This document shows positions 43,869 through 54,900 of a stretch of 64,000 bases of DNA, piece by piece. The stretch covers positions 1,263,347 to 1,327,346 of the forward strand of contig NZ_LT896588.1 of assembly GCF_900186615.1 (NCBI RefSeq), given 5' to 3'. Below the pieces are notes generated by a model. The model worked only from the letters and a program-made list of their open reading frames with translations. It was not told the DNA's origin and did no database searches. Origin of the DNA: Parabacteroides bouchesdurhonensis (lineage in GTDB: Bacteria; Bacteroidota; Bacteroidia; Bacteroidales; Tannerellaceae). The position numbers were made by a program, and so were the translations under genes. Positions within the stretch are counted from its first letter, which is position 1. Each line of letters opens with the position of its first letter.

Positions 43869-46199
43869 TTATTTAATCACAGCTATTTTAGTAACAACGC
43901 TTTCAGAACCTTCGTTTGTAGATATTAATACTAAATAAATACCTGTAGAAACCCGACTGCCTGATTTGTTCTTACAATTCCAGGTTGCCTGTCCACCAAT
44001 TGATTTGGTTTGATAAAGTATGTTTCCGTTTATATCGGTTATTTTTATATTTGAATTGTCCATTAATCCGGTAATTGTTACTTTATCATTAAAATCAGGC
44101 CTTACAGGATTTGGATAAGCATATACGTCGGAATAATTTTCTTTTCCTTTTGTAGCTTCACCTTTATAAGATACGAGTCCTTTATCAGTACCCATAAATA
44201 CTTCTCCTGTTTCATCATTAATATCAATAGAATAAATTACATCGGATATTAATAAACTGTTGCTTGTATTGAAGTAATGAACTATTTCTTGATTATCGGC
44301 CGATAATACATAAACACCATTACCATCAGTTCCAATCCATTTTTGGTTCCCTCCGTCGACAGTGATACAATTTACTTTTATATTGTCAAGAAAATAATAA
44401 GGTTCATCATTTTCATTAGTAAGTTTTATGCGTATACAACGAACAACAGAAGCAGCGGCTTTGTCTGGATTAGTAATATAAATAGCGCCTTTACTGGTTC
44501 CAATCCAAACTTGGTTATTTTTATCTTCTGCCATGCAGTTGTAACTGTTAGGGCTGAAATTATTACCATCTTGATCTATAAAGTTGGTATATTCCATATA
44601 CGTGTCATCAGAATCATCTATTGTTCTGTTGTTATCCAATACAACTATTTTAGGATTTACTCGTGGAATGTTAAACCATTTTTTATCTGTCGAAGTAATC
44701 AATATACTATTTAGTGTATATTGGTTATAAAGAGGAGGACAAGCTATACTATGCCATTTACCATCAGTATCCATTACTTTAATAGGTGTATTGGCTTCTG
44801 AATTATTCATCCATATATTTCCATATTTATCGAAAGTCGCTCCATCTATGTTCATGTAAGCCTTGCTTGAAGGAACTGAAATAGCACTTTCAATTGTACT
44901 GTTTGAAGTATCATACTTATAAAAATCGGAACCGGCAAACAGTGCTGCTCCATTATTGTAAGCAGTAACAAATATGTTTTCATCATTCTTCGGATCAATA
45001 GCAATGCTCGTAAAGTTTCTCATACCTGTTTTAGGTGATATTATGCTCCATTTATCATAATCATAAACCATTATTTCTCCTTGATAACCTAAAGGATTGT
45101 TGTTTGATGATTTTCCACCCGGTATTACATAAACTTTTGAATTGTTGCATAATACTCTGTAAGAATTATTGTATTTAGGACTGTTTATAATAATAGGATC
45201 ACTATTTACGCTATATGCACCGGAAGTATTTTTTGTTATATATTTTAATCCGGAAGTACCGTTTGCTATCCAGTAAGAATCCGTTTTGTCAGCAGATGAT
45301 ATATCATTAATACTTATATTGTTTACTTGGTCGTATTTATCCAGATCAGAAAAAATGTAGAATTGATTAGAACATATACAAGCTAATTTATTAGCTATTA
45401 ATTTAACGCTTGATATGGTGGTATTAGTAATTATAGGAATTATTGTATTATTGTCTTCATAATAAATTCCGTTATTCTTTACGAAAAAGCATATTTTACC
45501 TTGAAAAAGCAGTAATGTATTGATGTCTTTATTATTGAATAAAGAAGTATTGATGAAATACTCTTTCCAATTATTTTTATCTAATAAATTATCATTTAAA
45601 GATGCTTCCAATATACCATCTGAAGTAGAAGCATATATTTTGTTATTATTGATAATACATGATGTAGTAATGACAGAAAGATTATATGTATCTGTTATTT
45701 CTTTCTTTTTCATATTGACTACCATAATACCGAAATTGGTGGATATATAAGCGTATTCGTTATATAACAATACAGAATTAACGTCTTTATCAGTTATGTT
45801 AGTGTTGTTGTAAAGATAAGGAAGATTGGTTACGATATTATTATCTATAATATCTATGTTCCAGTTATTATAGATAATAAGGAGAGATTTGGTATTAGTA
45901 TTGTATTTAATAAATGAAATTTGACTGTCATTTAAACCGGTAAGTTTATTGTATTCTTTAATACTGTTATCTTCTTTTGTATAAGAATATAAAGATCCTT
46001 GTGGTTTTACTTCATCCTTCTTTATATTATAAGGTAAATCACCTTCCGCAACAACAAATACTTTATCTGCTGCTTTCTCTACAATGCGTGTATTATAGTA
46101 TGACAAATAAGTTTTCCATCTATCGCTTGATGAGTTATCTGAAAATACTGTATTTGCAATTACGAAAATGAATAATAATATAATATATAGACGTTTCAT
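43869..46199 (-). CDS. porZ: T9SS attachment-complex protein PorZ
   Basis: 776 residues, which is the length I recall for PorZ of Porphyromonas gingivalis. Signal peptide, then WKTYLSYYNTRIVEKAADKVF and SLYSYTKEDNSIKEYNKLTGLND, the opening of the PorZ propeller; two seven-bladed Reg_prop-like propellers follow (NQVWIGTSKGAIYI, NQKWIGTDGNGVYV); the end is a T9SS C-terminal domain (VYAYPNPVRPDFND, GIYLVLIS, TKIAVIK). PorZ is part of the surface attachment complex that supplies anionic LPS to PorU for anchoring T9SS cargo. Its presence agrees with the T9SS signal on the peptidase at 33725. It follows rdgB by 4 bp. Confidence 0.88.
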   Translation of the reverse strand: MKRLYIILLFIFVIANTVFSDNSSSDRWKTYLSYYNTRIVEKAADKVFVVAEGDLPYNIKKDEVKPQGSLYSYTKEDNSIKEYNKLTGLNDSQISFIKYNTNTKSLLIIYNNWNIDIIDNNIVTNLPYLYNNTNITDKDVNSVLLYNEYAYISTNFGIMVVNMKKKEITDTYNLSVITTSCIINNNKIYASTSDGILEASLNDNLLDKNNWKEYFINTSLFNNKDINTLLLFQGKICFFVKNNGIYYEDNNTIIPIITNTTISSVKLIANKLACICSNQFYIFSDLDKYDQVNNISINDISSADKTDSYWIANGTSGLKYITKNTSGAYSVNSDPIIINSPKYNNSYRVLCNNSKVYVIPGGKSSNNNPLGYQGEIMVYDYDKWSIISPKTGMRNFTSIAIDPKNDENIFVTAYNNGAALFAGSDFYKYDTSNSTIESAISVPSSKAYMNIDGATFDKYGNIWMNNSEANTPIKVMDTDGKWHSIACPPLYNQYTLNSILITSTDKKWFNIPRVNPKIVVLDNNRTIDDSDDTYMEYTNFIDQDGNNFSPNSYNCMAEDKNNQVWIGTSKGAIYITNPDKAAASVVRCIRIKLTNENDEPYYFLDNIKVNCITVDGGNQKWIGTDGNGVYVLSADNQEIVHYFNTSNSLLISDVIYSIDINDETGEVFMGTDKGLVSYKGEATKGKENYSDVYAYPNPVRPDFNDKVTITGLMDNSNIKITDINGNILYQTKSIGGQATWNCKNKSGSRVSTGIYLVLISTNEGSESVVTKIAVIK

Positions 46200-46203
46200 A
46201 TAA

Positions 46204-46782
46204 CTAAAATATGCCGTTTAATAAAAAAGTACTTAATTTTTTTACTGCTTCTGCACGATGACTGATCTTATTTTTTATATCACCCATTTCTGCAAAAGAT
46301 TCTGTATAATTATCAGGGACAAATACAGGATCGTAACCAAAGCCGTTTTTCCCCCTCTTTTCTGTCAAAATAGAGCCGTTTACAACACCTTCGAATAAAT
46401 ACTCCTTATTATTTAAAATAATGGCTATAACTGTCCGAAAACGTGCTTTACGATTTTCTTTGCCTTCCATTTCTGATAAAAGCTTTTTCATATTGGCTTC
46501 CGAATTGTGTCCAGGACCTGCATAACGGGCTGAGTAAACGCCCGGAGCATTGTTTAAAGCTTCTACTTCCAACCCGGTATCGTCGGCAAAACAATCATAA
46601 CCATATTTTTCCTTTATATAGCGTGCTTTTTGCAAAGCATTTCCTTCTAAAGTATCTGCCGTTTCGGGTATGTCGTCATGACAATTTATATCAGCCAAAC
46701 TTATGATTTCTATTTTATCCGCTGTCATTTTCCGAACTTCGTCCAGTTTATGTTCATTATTGGTGGCAAAAACTAATTTCAT
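46204..46782 (-). CDS. rdgB: XTP/dITP diphosphatase (RdgB/HAM1)
   Basis: 192 residues. Removes deaminated purine nucleotides (dITP, XTP). Motifs: [17 protein letters not shown] at the N-terminus, [26 protein letters not shown] and [10 protein letters not shown]. Co-transcribed with porZ downstream (4-bp gap). Confidence 0.95.
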   Translation of the reverse strand: MKLVFATNNEHKLDEVRKMTADKIEIISLADINCHDDIPETADTLEGNALQKARYIKEKYGYDCFADDTGLEVEALNNAPGVYSARYAGPGHNSEANMKKLLSEMEGKENRKARFRTVIAIILNNKEYLFEGVVNGSILTEKRGKNGFGYDPVFVPDNYTESFAEMGDIKNKISHRAEAVKKLSTFLLNGIF

Positions 46783-46803
46783 ATCATTGTAAGAGTATAA
46801 TAA

Positions 46804-46843
46804 AAAAGCACTTCCGTGAATATAAACGTATGGAAGTGCTTTT
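46804..46843 (-). terminator. Terminator after the leuS-YitT unit
   Basis: AAAAGCACTTCC (46804-46815) pairs with GGAAGTGCTTTT (46832-46843); on the minus strand the stem ends in a run of T. Confidence 0.85.
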
Positions 46844-46862
46844 AATTGTTTGAATATTTATT

Positions 46863-47744
46863 TTATGCTTTTATCTGATCAAATCCTTCGCCATATACTC
46901 CCCGTACAATGCTTTGCGAAATAAATGCCTGATGGTCTATTTTTTTTACCAAACGAAAAATAGAAACAGATTCGGATTTTTTAGCCAGCAAGACGACTAC
47001 TTTAACAGGTTTTCGGGAATATCCTCCAACCCCATCAAGAATAGTGCATCCACGCCCTAAATCATGAATAATACGATCTGCTATCTCATCATATTTCTGG
47101 GAGAATATAAAAAATTGTACGGACTGACGGTTTCCGTTTAATACCATATCGAGAACGTAGTTGCTAATTATCATTTCAACAAAACCAAATACAATTTTAT
47201 CTATGTTGTGGAATAGAAAAAATGATGAACTGATAATAAAGAAATCACAGAATAATAAAGCACGTCCGATAGATATATTCTTATATTTATTTACAATAGC
47301 TCCGATAATATCGGTTCCTCCTGTACTTCCATTGGCAGAAAATACTAATCCCAATCCGGCTCCGCAAAGAAGTGCACCGATCATGATGGCCATAAATGGC
47401 TGATCATGTAAAATTGGATTTCCTTTCAACAACCATTCAAAGAGTGATAAAGAAACGGAAAGAGAAAATACCCCGAATATGGTTTTTATAAGGAACTTAA
47501 AACCTAATATTTTAAGTGCTGCCAATAGTAAAACCACATTTATAACAAAGTATGAAACAGATACTGGTATAGCGCCATTAGTCGCAAAAAATATTAATGC
47601 GCAAATACCACTAACACCACCGGTCACAATTTCATTAGACAGGATAAATGCGTTAAAGCCGAAACCATACAATAAAGTTCCGAATATAATTACCAGATAA
47701 TCCTGTATCGAAAAATAAACTTTATAAAATTGGGCTGCTCTCAT
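46863..47744 (-). CDS. YitT-family membrane protein
   Basis: 293 residues: five to six membrane helices with GFGFNAFILSNEIVTGGVSG and FSANGSTGGTDIIGAIV (the duplicated DUF161 halves), then a cytoplasmic DUF2179 domain (GRGCTILDGVGGYSRKPVKVV). Function not established; some members are proposed transporters. Its ATG directly abuts the leuS stop codon. Confidence 0.9.
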   Translation of the reverse strand: MRAAQFYKVYFSIQDYLVIIFGTLLYGFGFNAFILSNEIVTGGVSGICALIFFATNGAIPVSVSYFVINVVLLLAALKILGFKFLIKTIFGVFSLSVSLSLFEWLLKGNPILHDQPFMAIMIGALLCGAGLGLVFSANGSTGGTDIIGAIVNKYKNISIGRALLFCDFFIISSSFFLFHNIDKIVFGFVEMIISNYVLDMVLNGNRQSVQFFIFSQKYDEIADRIIHDLGRGCTILDGVGGYSRKPVKVVVLLAKKSESVSIFRLVKKIDHQAFISQSIVRGVYGEGFDQIKA

Positions 47745-50582
47745 TTAAATAACAATATTAACGATCTTACCTGGAACAACAATCACCTTTTTAGGTGTCT
47801 TGCCTTCCATCCATTTAGCGGAACTTTCGTGACTAAGAGCAACTTTCTCTACTTCTTCACGAGGCATATCGGCCGGAAGTTCCAGATTAAAACGGGCTTT
47901 TCCGTTGAATGAGATGACATAAGTAACTGAGTTTTCTTTCAGGTACTCTTCATTGTGCTGTGGCCATGGAGCATCGCAGATAGTGGTGGTATGACCACAT
48001 TCATGCCATAACTCTTCTGCAATATGCGGTGCGAACGGGGCAAGCAAGATAATCAGTTGCTCCAGAATAGCACGCTTATTATATTTCAGGCTGCTTAATT
48101 CATTAATACAGATCATGAAAGCACTGATAGAAGTATTGTAAGAGAAATGCTCAATATCGAATGTTACTTTCTTAATCAGTTTATGTAATGATTTCAATTC
48201 CTCAGCTGTTGGTTCAGCATCCGTGATCTGCAAGCTTTCGGTATTTCCATAGAATAATGTCCAAAGCTTTTTCAGGAAACGGTGAACACCGTCGATACCG
48301 TTTGTATCCCAGGGCTTGGATTGTTCTAACGGGCCTAGGAACATTTCATACAAACGCAATGTATCTGCTCCGTATTTTTCGACGATCATATCCGGGTTCA
48401 CTACGTTGAACATAGACTTTGACATTTTTTCAACAGCCCATCCGCAGATATATTTACCGTCTTCCAGAATAAATTCAGCGTTGTTGTATTCCGGACGCCA
48501 ATTCTTGAAAGCTTCCGTGTCGAGTATATCGTTGGATACGATGTTTACATCCACGTGTAGAGGAGTTACTTCGTATTGATCCTTCAAGTTCAAAGATACA
48601 AATGTGTTGGTATCTTTGATACGATACACGAAGTTGGAACGTCCCTGAATCATACCCTGATTAATTAGTTTCTTGAACGGTTCTTCTTCGCAGACAACTC
48701 CCATATCATAAAGAAATTTGTTCCAGAAACGGCTGTAGATAAGGTGACCGGTAGCATGTTCTGTTCCTCCTATATAAAGGTCTACATTGCGCCAATATTC
48801 GTCAACTTGTTTGTCTACTAATCCTTTGTCGTTGTGCGGGTCCATATAGCGCAGGTAGTAAGCGGAAGAACCTGCAAACCCCGGCATTGTACAAAGTTCC
48901 AGTGGAAAAATGGTTTTATTATCTATTTTAGATGTTTCAACAACCTTTTTATTTACAGAATCCCATGCCCACTTGATAGCATGTCCCAATGGAGGTTCAC
49001 CGGTTGCAGTAGGGAGGAACTTATCAACTTCCGGCAATCGCAATGGCAATGATTCTAAAGGTAACATTTGAGGCATTCCGTCGGCATCATAATAAACCGG
49101 GAACGGTTCGCCCCAATAGCGTTGACGGCTAAAAATTGCATCACGCAGACGATAATTTATTTTTACACGTCCCAGTTTATGTTCAGCTACATACTTTTTG
49201 GTAGTGGCAATGGCTTCTTTTACTGTCAATCCGTTTAATGACAGTTCGCAGTAGGGAGTTACGTTCGGTCTCGGCGAGTTGCAAACGATGCCTTCTTTGG
49301 CATCGAAACTTTCTTCGCTTACGTCGCAACCTTCGATCAGCGGAATGATAGGCAGGTTGAAATGTTTGGCAAAAGCATAGTCGCGGCTATCGTGTGCCGG
49401 AACTGCCATGATGGCTCCTGTTCCATATCCAGCCAGTACATAATCGCTGATCCATACGGGTACTGCATCTCCGGTAAACGGGTTGATGGCATATGATCCG
49501 CTGAATACACCTGTTACCTGACGGTCTGCAATACGTTCGCGTTCGGTACGTTTTTTAGTACGATCCAGATAGGCATCTACTTCCTGTTTTTGCTGCGGAG
49601 TAGTTAATTGCTCAACTAATTCACTTTCGGGAGCCAATACCATGAAAGTAACACCGAACATAGTGTCTGCACGGGTGGTAAAGATGGTAAATTCCAGATC
49701 GCTGTCTTTTACTTTGAAGTTTACTTCGGCACCTTCGCTGCGACCTATCCAGTTGCGTTGTGTCTCTTTCAATGAGTCTGTCCAGTCTATTGTATCCAAA
49801 CCATCCAACAGTCGTTGTGCGTAAGCCGATACACGCAGGCACCACTGGCGCATCATCTTTTGTTCTACCGGATAACCACCACGTTCGGAAACACCGTTTA
49901 CAACCTCATCGTTAGCCAGTACAGTTCCCAGTTCGGAACACCAGTTTACCATAGTATCACCCAGATAAGCGATACGATAATTCAGAAGTATTGCTTGTTT
50001 TTCTTTATTGCTTTTTGCTTTCCATTCTTCGGCAGTGAAACTCATTTCTTCGCCGCAGGCAACGTTTAGGCCCTCGGTTCCGACCTGTTCGAAAGCGGCA
50101 ACTAGTTCGCTGATAGGGCGTGCCTGCTTTTCGTCGTTGCAATAGTAACTGTTGAACATTTTGATAAATGCCCATTGTGTCCAGTGGTAATATTCGGGAT
50201 CGCAGGTACGGATCTCGCGGCTCCAATCGTAACTGAAACCTATTTTATCCATTTGCTCACGATAACGGGCAATGTTTTGTTTAGTAGTAACTTCGGGATG
50301 TTGTCCGGTTTGAATGGCATATTGTTCGGCCGGCAGACCGTAAGCATCATATCCCATCGGATGCAATACGTTGAAACCCTGTAACCGTTTATAGCGGGAA
50401 TAAATATCAGAGGCTATATAACCGAGCGGATGACCTACATGCAAGCCTGCTCCTGATGGGTAAGGAAACATATCTAACACATAGTATTTAGGTTTATCTT
50501 TATTTTCTGTTACTTTGTAAACCTCATTGGCAATCCAATATTCATGCCATTTTTTTTCAATTTCTCTGAAATTATACTCCAT
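47745..50582 (-). CDS. leuS: Leucyl-tRNA synthetase
   Basis: 945 residues. Class I synthetase with HVGH at residues 48-51 ([13 protein letters not shown]), a CP1 editing domain ([13 protein letters not shown]), KMSKS at about 716 and a C-terminal anticodon-binding region. A long insert (about 160-190) is normal for Bacteroidetes. Promoter box TAACTTTG at 50624-50631. Confidence 0.97.
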   Translation of the reverse strand: MEYNFREIEKKWHEYWIANEVYKVTENKDKPKYYVLDMFPYPSGAGLHVGHPLGYIASDIYSRYKRLQGFNVLHPMGYDAYGLPAEQYAIQTGQHPEVTTKQNIARYREQMDKIGFSYDWSREIRTCDPEYYHWTQWAFIKMFNSYYCNDEKQARPISELVAAFEQVGTEGLNVACGEEMSFTAEEWKAKSNKEKQAILLNYRIAYLGDTMVNWCSELGTVLANDEVVNGVSERGGYPVEQKMMRQWCLRVSAYAQRLLDGLDTIDWTDSLKETQRNWIGRSEGAEVNFKVKDSDLEFTIFTTRADTMFGVTFMVLAPESELVEQLTTPQQKQEVDAYLDRTKKRTERERIADRQVTGVFSGSYAINPFTGDAVPVWISDYVLAGYGTGAIMAVPAHDSRDYAFAKHFNLPIIPLIEGCDVSEESFDAKEGIVCNSPRPNVTPYCELSLNGLTVKEAIATTKKYVAEHKLGRVKINYRLRDAIFSRQRYWGEPFPVYYDADGMPQMLPLESLPLRLPEVDKFLPTATGEPPLGHAIKWAWDSVNKKVVETSKIDNKTIFPLELCTMPGFAGSSAYYLRYMDPHNDKGLVDKQVDEYWRNVDLYIGGTEHATGHLIYSRFWNKFLYDMGVVCEEEPFKKLINQGMIQGRSNFVYRIKDTNTFVSLNLKDQYEVTPLHVDVNIVSNDILDTEAFKNWRPEYNNAEFILEDGKYICGWAVEKMSKSMFNVVNPDMIVEKYGADTLRLYEMFLGPLEQSKPWDTNGIDGVHRFLKKLWTLFYGNTESLQITDAEPTAEELKSLHKLIKKVTFDIEHFSYNTSISAFMICINELSSLKYNKRAILEQLIILLAPFAPHIAEELWHECGHTTTICDAPWPQHNEEYLKENSVTYVISFNGKARFNLELPADMPREEVEKVALSHESSAKWMEGKTPKKVIVVPGKIVNIVI

Positions 50583-50623
50583 AATTATTTGTTGTTTATT
50601 TTTATCTTTTCCATTTCAGGTCA

Positions 50624-50631
50624 CAAAGTTA
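50624..50631 (-). promoter_or_regulatory. leuS -7 box (TAACTTTG)
   Basis: TAACTTTG on the minus strand fits TAnnTTTG, 42 bp before the leuS ATG. Confidence 0.45.
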
Positions 50632-50777
50632 GTGAATTTATTTATTTTATATACGTAATTGTAAACAGTGCTTTTTTATAGGTGTTTTTTGTATTTGTTA
50701 TTCATTATTTCGTATGGTTTGTACGAAAGTAAAGTTTATCGGATAAATGATTAATCAAAACTTAGTATTTCCTGTTT

Positions 50778-50836
50778 CATCGGGATGATTTTTTATAAAG
50801 TTCCCGATCATTTAAACAAATCATCGAGAACTTTAT
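50778..50836. repeat. Third intergenic copy of the ATCCCGAT repeat
   Basis: CATCGGGATGATTTTTTATAAAGTTCCCGATCATTT, followed by CATCGAGAACTTTAT: three related segments that can pair in two ways (CGGGATGAT... with ATCATCG-type arms; AAAGTTCCCGAT with ATCGAGAACTTT). It lies in the divergent leuS-mutS gap (50583-50918), which otherwise shows only the two promoter boxes. Confidence 0.55.
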
Positions 50837-50874
50837 TTAGATGGTTTCGGAATTCTTTCTTCAGCAAAAAATAA

Positions 50875-50882
50875 TACCTTTG
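50875..50882 (+). promoter_or_regulatory. mutS -7 box (TACCTTTG)
   Basis: TACCTTTG matches TAnnTTTG, 36 bp before the GTG start at 50919. Confidence 0.5.
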
Positions 50883-50918
50883 TAGCAGATAATTGTAAAT
50901 ATTAAATAATAGATTGCA

Positions 50919-53534
50919 GTGGCAAAGATTGTAGAAACCCCTTTAATGAAGCAGTATTTTGATGTAAAAGCAAAACATCCGGATGCCATTTTGTTGTTCC
51001 GTGTAGGAGACTTTTATGAAATGTACGGGGAAGATGCTGTTATTGGTGCCGAAATACTTGGGATTGTACAAACAAAACGTGCGAATGGGGTAGCCCAACA
51101 TGTAGAGATGGCTGGTTTTCCTCATCACGCGCTGGATACTTATTTGCCAAAATTGGTGCGTGCCGGTAAACGTGTAGCTATATGTGACCAGTTGGAAGAT
51201 CCTAAAATGACTAAGAAACTGGTAAAAAGAGGAGTTACGGAATTAGTTACACCAGGTGTTTCTATTAATGATAATATTCTGAATCATAAGGAAAATAATT
51301 TTCTTGCAGCGATTCATTTCGGAAAAGATATTTGCGGCATTGCTTTTTTGGATATATCTACCGGAGAATTCATGACAGCTGAAGGTACTCCTGATTATAT
51401 AGATAAATTATTGAATAATTTTTCGCCTAAGGAAGTCTTAATTGAAAGAAATAATAAAAAGCGTTTTGAAGAATGTTTTGGTCCCCGTTTTTTTGTTTTT
51501 GAACTTGAAGACTGGATATTTACTTCTGAAGCTGCTCAAGATCGTTTATTGAAGCATTTTGAAACAAAAAACTTGAAAGGATTCGGAGTACAGCATTTAA
51601 AGTTTGGGATAATTGCTTCTGGGGCAATTCTTTATTATTTGGATCAAACACAGCATACTCATATTTCACATATTACATCTCTTTCGCGCATAGAGGAAGA
51701 TAGGTATGTGCGTTTGGATAAGTTTACAGTACGTAGTCTGGAACTGGTAGGAACTATGAATGATGAAGGAACCAGTTTGTTGGATGTAATAGATAAAACG
51801 GTATCTCCTATGGGGTCACGTATGCTTCGCCGTTGGATTTTATTCCCTTTGAAAGATGTTAAACCTATTCAGGAGCGCCAGGATGTAGTTGATTATTTCT
51901 TCCGTCATCCGGAAATAAAAGAATTGCTGGATATGCAATTAGAACAAATAGGGGATTTGGAACGTATTATTTCCAAAGTGGCAGTAGGACGTGTATCGCC
52001 TCGTGAAGTTGTTCAATTAAAAGTGGCTTTACGTGCTATTGAACCTATTAAAGAGGCTTGTATAGCGAGTGAAGAACCTAGTTTATGTAGGATAGGAGAG
52101 CAGCTGAATGCGTGTGCTTTAATTAGTGAAAAAATAGATAAAGAGATAAGTAATGACCCGCCTTCATTGGTTAACAAAGGCGGTATTATTGCTAAAGGAG
52201 TTAATGAAGAGTTGGATGAATTGCGTTCTATAGCTTATTCCGGTAAAGATTATTTGCTGCAAGTACAGCAACGTGAAATAGAAAAGACGGGAATACCAAG
52301 TTTAAAAATCGCTTTTAACAATGTGTTTGGGTATTATATTGAGGTTCGTAATGCGCATAAAGATAAAGTTCCGGCTGAATGGATACGTAAACAAACATTG
52401 GTAAATGCCGAGCGTTATATTACAGAAGAACTTAAAGAGTATGAAGAAAAGATATTAGGTGCAGAAGAAAAAATACTTTCTTTGGAAACACGTCTTTTTA
52501 ATGAATTAGTTTTGACGTTAACTGATTATATTCCTCCTATTCAAGTAAATGCAAATTTGATTGGTCGTATAGATTGTCTTCTTTCTTTTGCCAAGGCGGC
52601 TGAAAGTAATAAATATATTCGTCCGGTAGTAAATGATCGGGAAATGATAGATATAAAACAAGGCCGTCATCCGGTAATTGAAAAACAATTGCCTTTGGGT
52701 GAACCTTATATTGCCAATGATGTTTATCTGGATGATGAAAAACAACAGATTATTATTATTACAGGTCCGAATATGGCTGGTAAATCTGCATTACTTCGGC
52801 AAACAGCATTAATTACATTAATGGCTCAAATAGGTTGTTTTGTGCCTGCTGAAAGTGCTCAAATAGGTATTGTGGATAAGATTTTTACAAGGGTAGGGGC
52901 TTCTGATAATATTTCGTTGGGAGAATCTACGTTTATGGTAGAAATGAATGAAGCCGCCGATATTTTGAATAATCTATCTTCTAAAAGTTTGGTTTTATTT
53001 GATGAATTAGGACGTGGAACAAGTACATATGATGGTATATCTATTGCGTGGGCCATTGTAGAATATATTCACGAACACCCGAATGCTCGTGCCAAGACTT
53101 TATTTGCTACGCATTATCATGAATTGAATGAAATGGAACGGTCTTTCCGGCGTATTAAAAATTATAATGTATCGGTTAAGGAGGTAAATAATAAGGTAAT
53201 ATTTTTACGGAAACTGGTACTTGGTGGGAGTGAACATAGTTTTGGTATTCATGTGGCCAAGATGGCTGGTATGCCTAAGAGTATCGTAAAAAGGTCTAAT
53301 GAGATATTAAAACAGCTTGAGAATGAAAATCGCCAAGATGGAATAAGTAGTAAACCTGTAAAAGAAATAGCAGCTGCTGCAGAGGGATATCAATTAAGTT
53401 TTTTCCAGTTGGATGATCCTATATTAAGTCAAGTTAGAGATGAGATTAATAATACGGATGTAAATAATCTAACTCCTTTGGAAGCGTTGAATAAATTGAG
53501 TGAGATTAAAAAGATTATTACGGGAAAAAATTAA
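50919..53534 (+). CDS. mutS: DNA mismatch repair protein MutS
   Basis: 871 residues starting with GTG; the first residues match the family start. Recognises mismatches and small loops. Phe32-Tyr33-Glu34 is the mismatch-contact motif ([11 protein letters not shown]), the Walker A loop GPNMAGKS is at about 616-623, and the Walker B/signature [12 protein letters not shown] at about 695. A hairpin (53546-53557 with 53566-53577) follows the stop but lacks a T-run. Confidence 0.98.
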   Translation: MAKIVETPLMKQYFDVKAKHPDAILLFRVGDFYEMYGEDAVIGAEILGIVQTKRANGVAQHVEMAGFPHHALDTYLPKLVRAGKRVAICDQLEDPKMTKKLVKRGVTELVTPGVSINDNILNHKENNFLAAIHFGKDICGIAFLDISTGEFMTAEGTPDYIDKLLNNFSPKEVLIERNNKKRFEECFGPRFFVFELEDWIFTSEAAQDRLLKHFETKNLKGFGVQHLKFGIIASGAILYYLDQTQHTHISHITSLSRIEEDRYVRLDKFTVRSLELVGTMNDEGTSLLDVIDKTVSPMGSRMLRRWILFPLKDVKPIQERQDVVDYFFRHPEIKELLDMQLEQIGDLERIISKVAVGRVSPREVVQLKVALRAIEPIKEACIASEEPSLCRIGEQLNACALISEKIDKEISNDPPSLVNKGGIIAKGVNEELDELRSIAYSGKDYLLQVQQREIEKTGIPSLKIAFNNVFGYYIEVRNAHKDKVPAEWIRKQTLVNAERYITEELKEYEEKILGAEEKILSLETRLFNELVLTLTDYIPPIQVNANLIGRIDCLLSFAKAAESNKYIRPVVNDREMIDIKQGRHPVIEKQLPLGEPYIANDVYLDDEKQQIIIITGPNMAGKSALLRQTALITLMAQIGCFVPAESAQIGIVDKIFTRVGASDNISLGESTFMVEMNEAADILNNLSSKSLVLFDELGRGTSTYDGISIAWAIVEYIHEHPNARAKTLFATHYHELNEMERSFRRIKNYNVSVKEVNNKVIFLRKLVLGGSEHSFGIHVAKMAGMPKSIVKRSNEILKQLENENRQDGISSKPVKEIAAAAEGYQLSFFQLDDPILSQVRDEINNTDVNNLTPLEALNKLSEIKKIITGKN

Positions 53535-53545
53535 ACCTGGTTTCA

Positions 53546-53577
53546 TACCCGGATATACAAAACTTTATATCCGGGTA
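53546..53577. terminator. 12-bp hairpin after mutS
   Basis: TACCCGGATATA (53546-53557), loop CAAAACTT, then its exact complement (53566-53577). No T-run; lies between convergent mutS and the fimbrillin gene. Confidence 0.5.
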
Positions 53578-53578
53578 A

Positions 53579-54629
53579 TTGTGGAAAGTCCCTGTTAATA
53601 TTAGATTGTTAATTATATGTTGGATTGTTTTTAGGGAAGGAAAAAGTCCCTGTTATTTCCCGAAATCCAACTTTTTCTGTTATATTTCTCCAGTTTTATA
53701 TTTTTTCCGTCAAAACGAAAACTATATAAGTATTGGTAACCTTTATCCCATTGCGTTTGCTTTGGTAGCCGATATTTGTAAGATTTTCCATTAATAATGA
53801 AAATGACTTCTATATCTCCTTCTTTAACAGTAGGATGTATAGTTGGCATAACCATTATTTTAAATGTTTTGTAAGAATCACAATTTAAAGTTACAGAAGT
53901 ATCCATATTTAACCGGGTTGATGCGGTAGATGGATGAGAGCCGTAATTTATTTGTCCTGAAGTGATGTCTAGTGTCCCTTTATTACATAATATACTTCCT
54001 CCTGCTTTATTCCCTACTTGGATGGCGCTAAGTTGATAAGAATCTAAAATTTCGGATTTATAGTTTTTGTCCATTCTTATTTGGAAAAATAATAGGGATA
54101 AAGCATGTTTCATAGAAAGTAAAGCATATGGACAATGAACATTTACAGCTTTATGTCCTTTTGTATGTGTTCCATACATATAGTCATGTGTTAATATGGC
54201 TATAGGAGATACCTGTATCGGGATATGTGTTGCCGGACAAGATAAATTTTCTTGATAAGGATGATAAGCATAAACCCTTAATGGTTCATTATCTTTCAAA
54301 TAGATAGAAGATGATTGTTTCCATATAATACCATTTTTCTTAGAATTGAGTGCAACAATTTTTACATTTTTAAACTTACAAATACCATTAGGTAATCTGT
54401 CTGCTTTTTCGGAAGTAATGTAAAGCCCTAACGCTGAACCGGCAGAAAATTGCTCCATAAACGTACTAGATTTAATTGTTAGTATTTTTGTAATAATACA
54501 GAGTTTTTTCTGATGTGAATCTCTTGATAAAGAAGGATTATTCTCATCAGAACAGTTAGTAAAGCAGAACAGGAAAATTAAAAAAATAAGTTTATTCATT
54601 TTGTTTTAATTTTGTGGGACTTTCCACAA
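53579..54629. repeat. 14-bp inverted repeats flanking fimbrillin gene
   Basis: TTGTGGAAAGTCCC at 53579-53592 and its exact complement GGGACTTTCCACAA at 54616-54629 bracket the whole fimbrillin gene. The right copy also sits in a short hairpin of its own (TTGTGG/CCACAA). In addition AAAGTCCCTGTTA occurs twice as a direct repeat (53585-53597 and 53643-53655, the latter inside the last codons). Confidence 0.6.
53631..54599 (-). CDS. Fimbrillin-family (Mfa-like) lipoprotein, copy 1
   Basis: 322 residues, lipobox FTNC (Cys16). Two-domain fimbrillin pattern: LGLYITSEKADRLPNG, VYAYHPYQENL, DYMYGTH, LSMKHALSLLFFQI in the first half and GKSYKYRLPKQTQWDKGYQYLYSFRF near the end. Such proteins build or cap type V pili, or are their surface relatives. 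It is a paralogue of the gene at 55079, sharing motif order throughout. The two are separated by 480 bp of hairpin-rich DNA, and this copy is bracketed by inverted repeats. Confidence 0.83.
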   Translation of the reverse strand: MNKLIFLIFLFCFTNCSDENNPSLSRDSHQKKLCIITKILTIKSSTFMEQFSAGSALGLYITSEKADRLPNGICKFKNVKIVALNSKKNGIIWKQSSSIYLKDNEPLRVYAYHPYQENLSCPATHIPIQVSPIAILTHDYMYGTHTKGHKAVNVHCPYALLSMKHALSLLFFQIRMDKNYKSEILDSYQLSAIQVGNKAGGSILCNKGTLDITSGQINYGSHPSTASTRLNMDTSVTLNCDSYKTFKIMVMPTIHPTVKEGDIEVIFIINGKSYKYRLPKQTQWDKGYQYLYSFRFDGKNIKLEKYNRKSWISGNNRDFFLP

Positions 54630-54779
54630 CTTAATAAACACTTGAATGTGAATTTTTTTTCATTGTTTTGAAATGGGCAATCTCGGTTTCGAAATGTTAA
54701 TTGATTTAAGATGTTGAATAGTAATATCTATGTAAAAATGACTTTTTAGTGACATTTTACTATATTCTTGAAAAAGAAA

Positions 54780-54888
54780 AAAACCGGTTTCGTCTGGGTT
54801 ATGATTAAATAGAAGAGTGTTGTTGGCGATAAGTTGAGAGGGAATAATAATCTCAATATTTGAGGTTTTTTTAGACGAAACCGGTTTT
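54780..54888. repeat. 16-bp inverted repeat with palindromic core
   Basis: AAAACCGGTTTCGTCT (54780-54795) and its exact complement (54873-54888), 77 bp apart. Each arm holds the palindrome AAACCGGTTT. Between them is a small hairpin CTCAA-TAT-TTGAG (54852-54864) followed by a run of T on the plus strand. Confidence 0.65.
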
Positions 54889-54900
54889 ATAAGTTTTAGT

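Noticed and set aside
53579-54629. Insertion sequence or transposon
   Set aside because: Inverted repeats flank only a fimbrillin gene; no transposase is encoded and no target-site duplication is clear.
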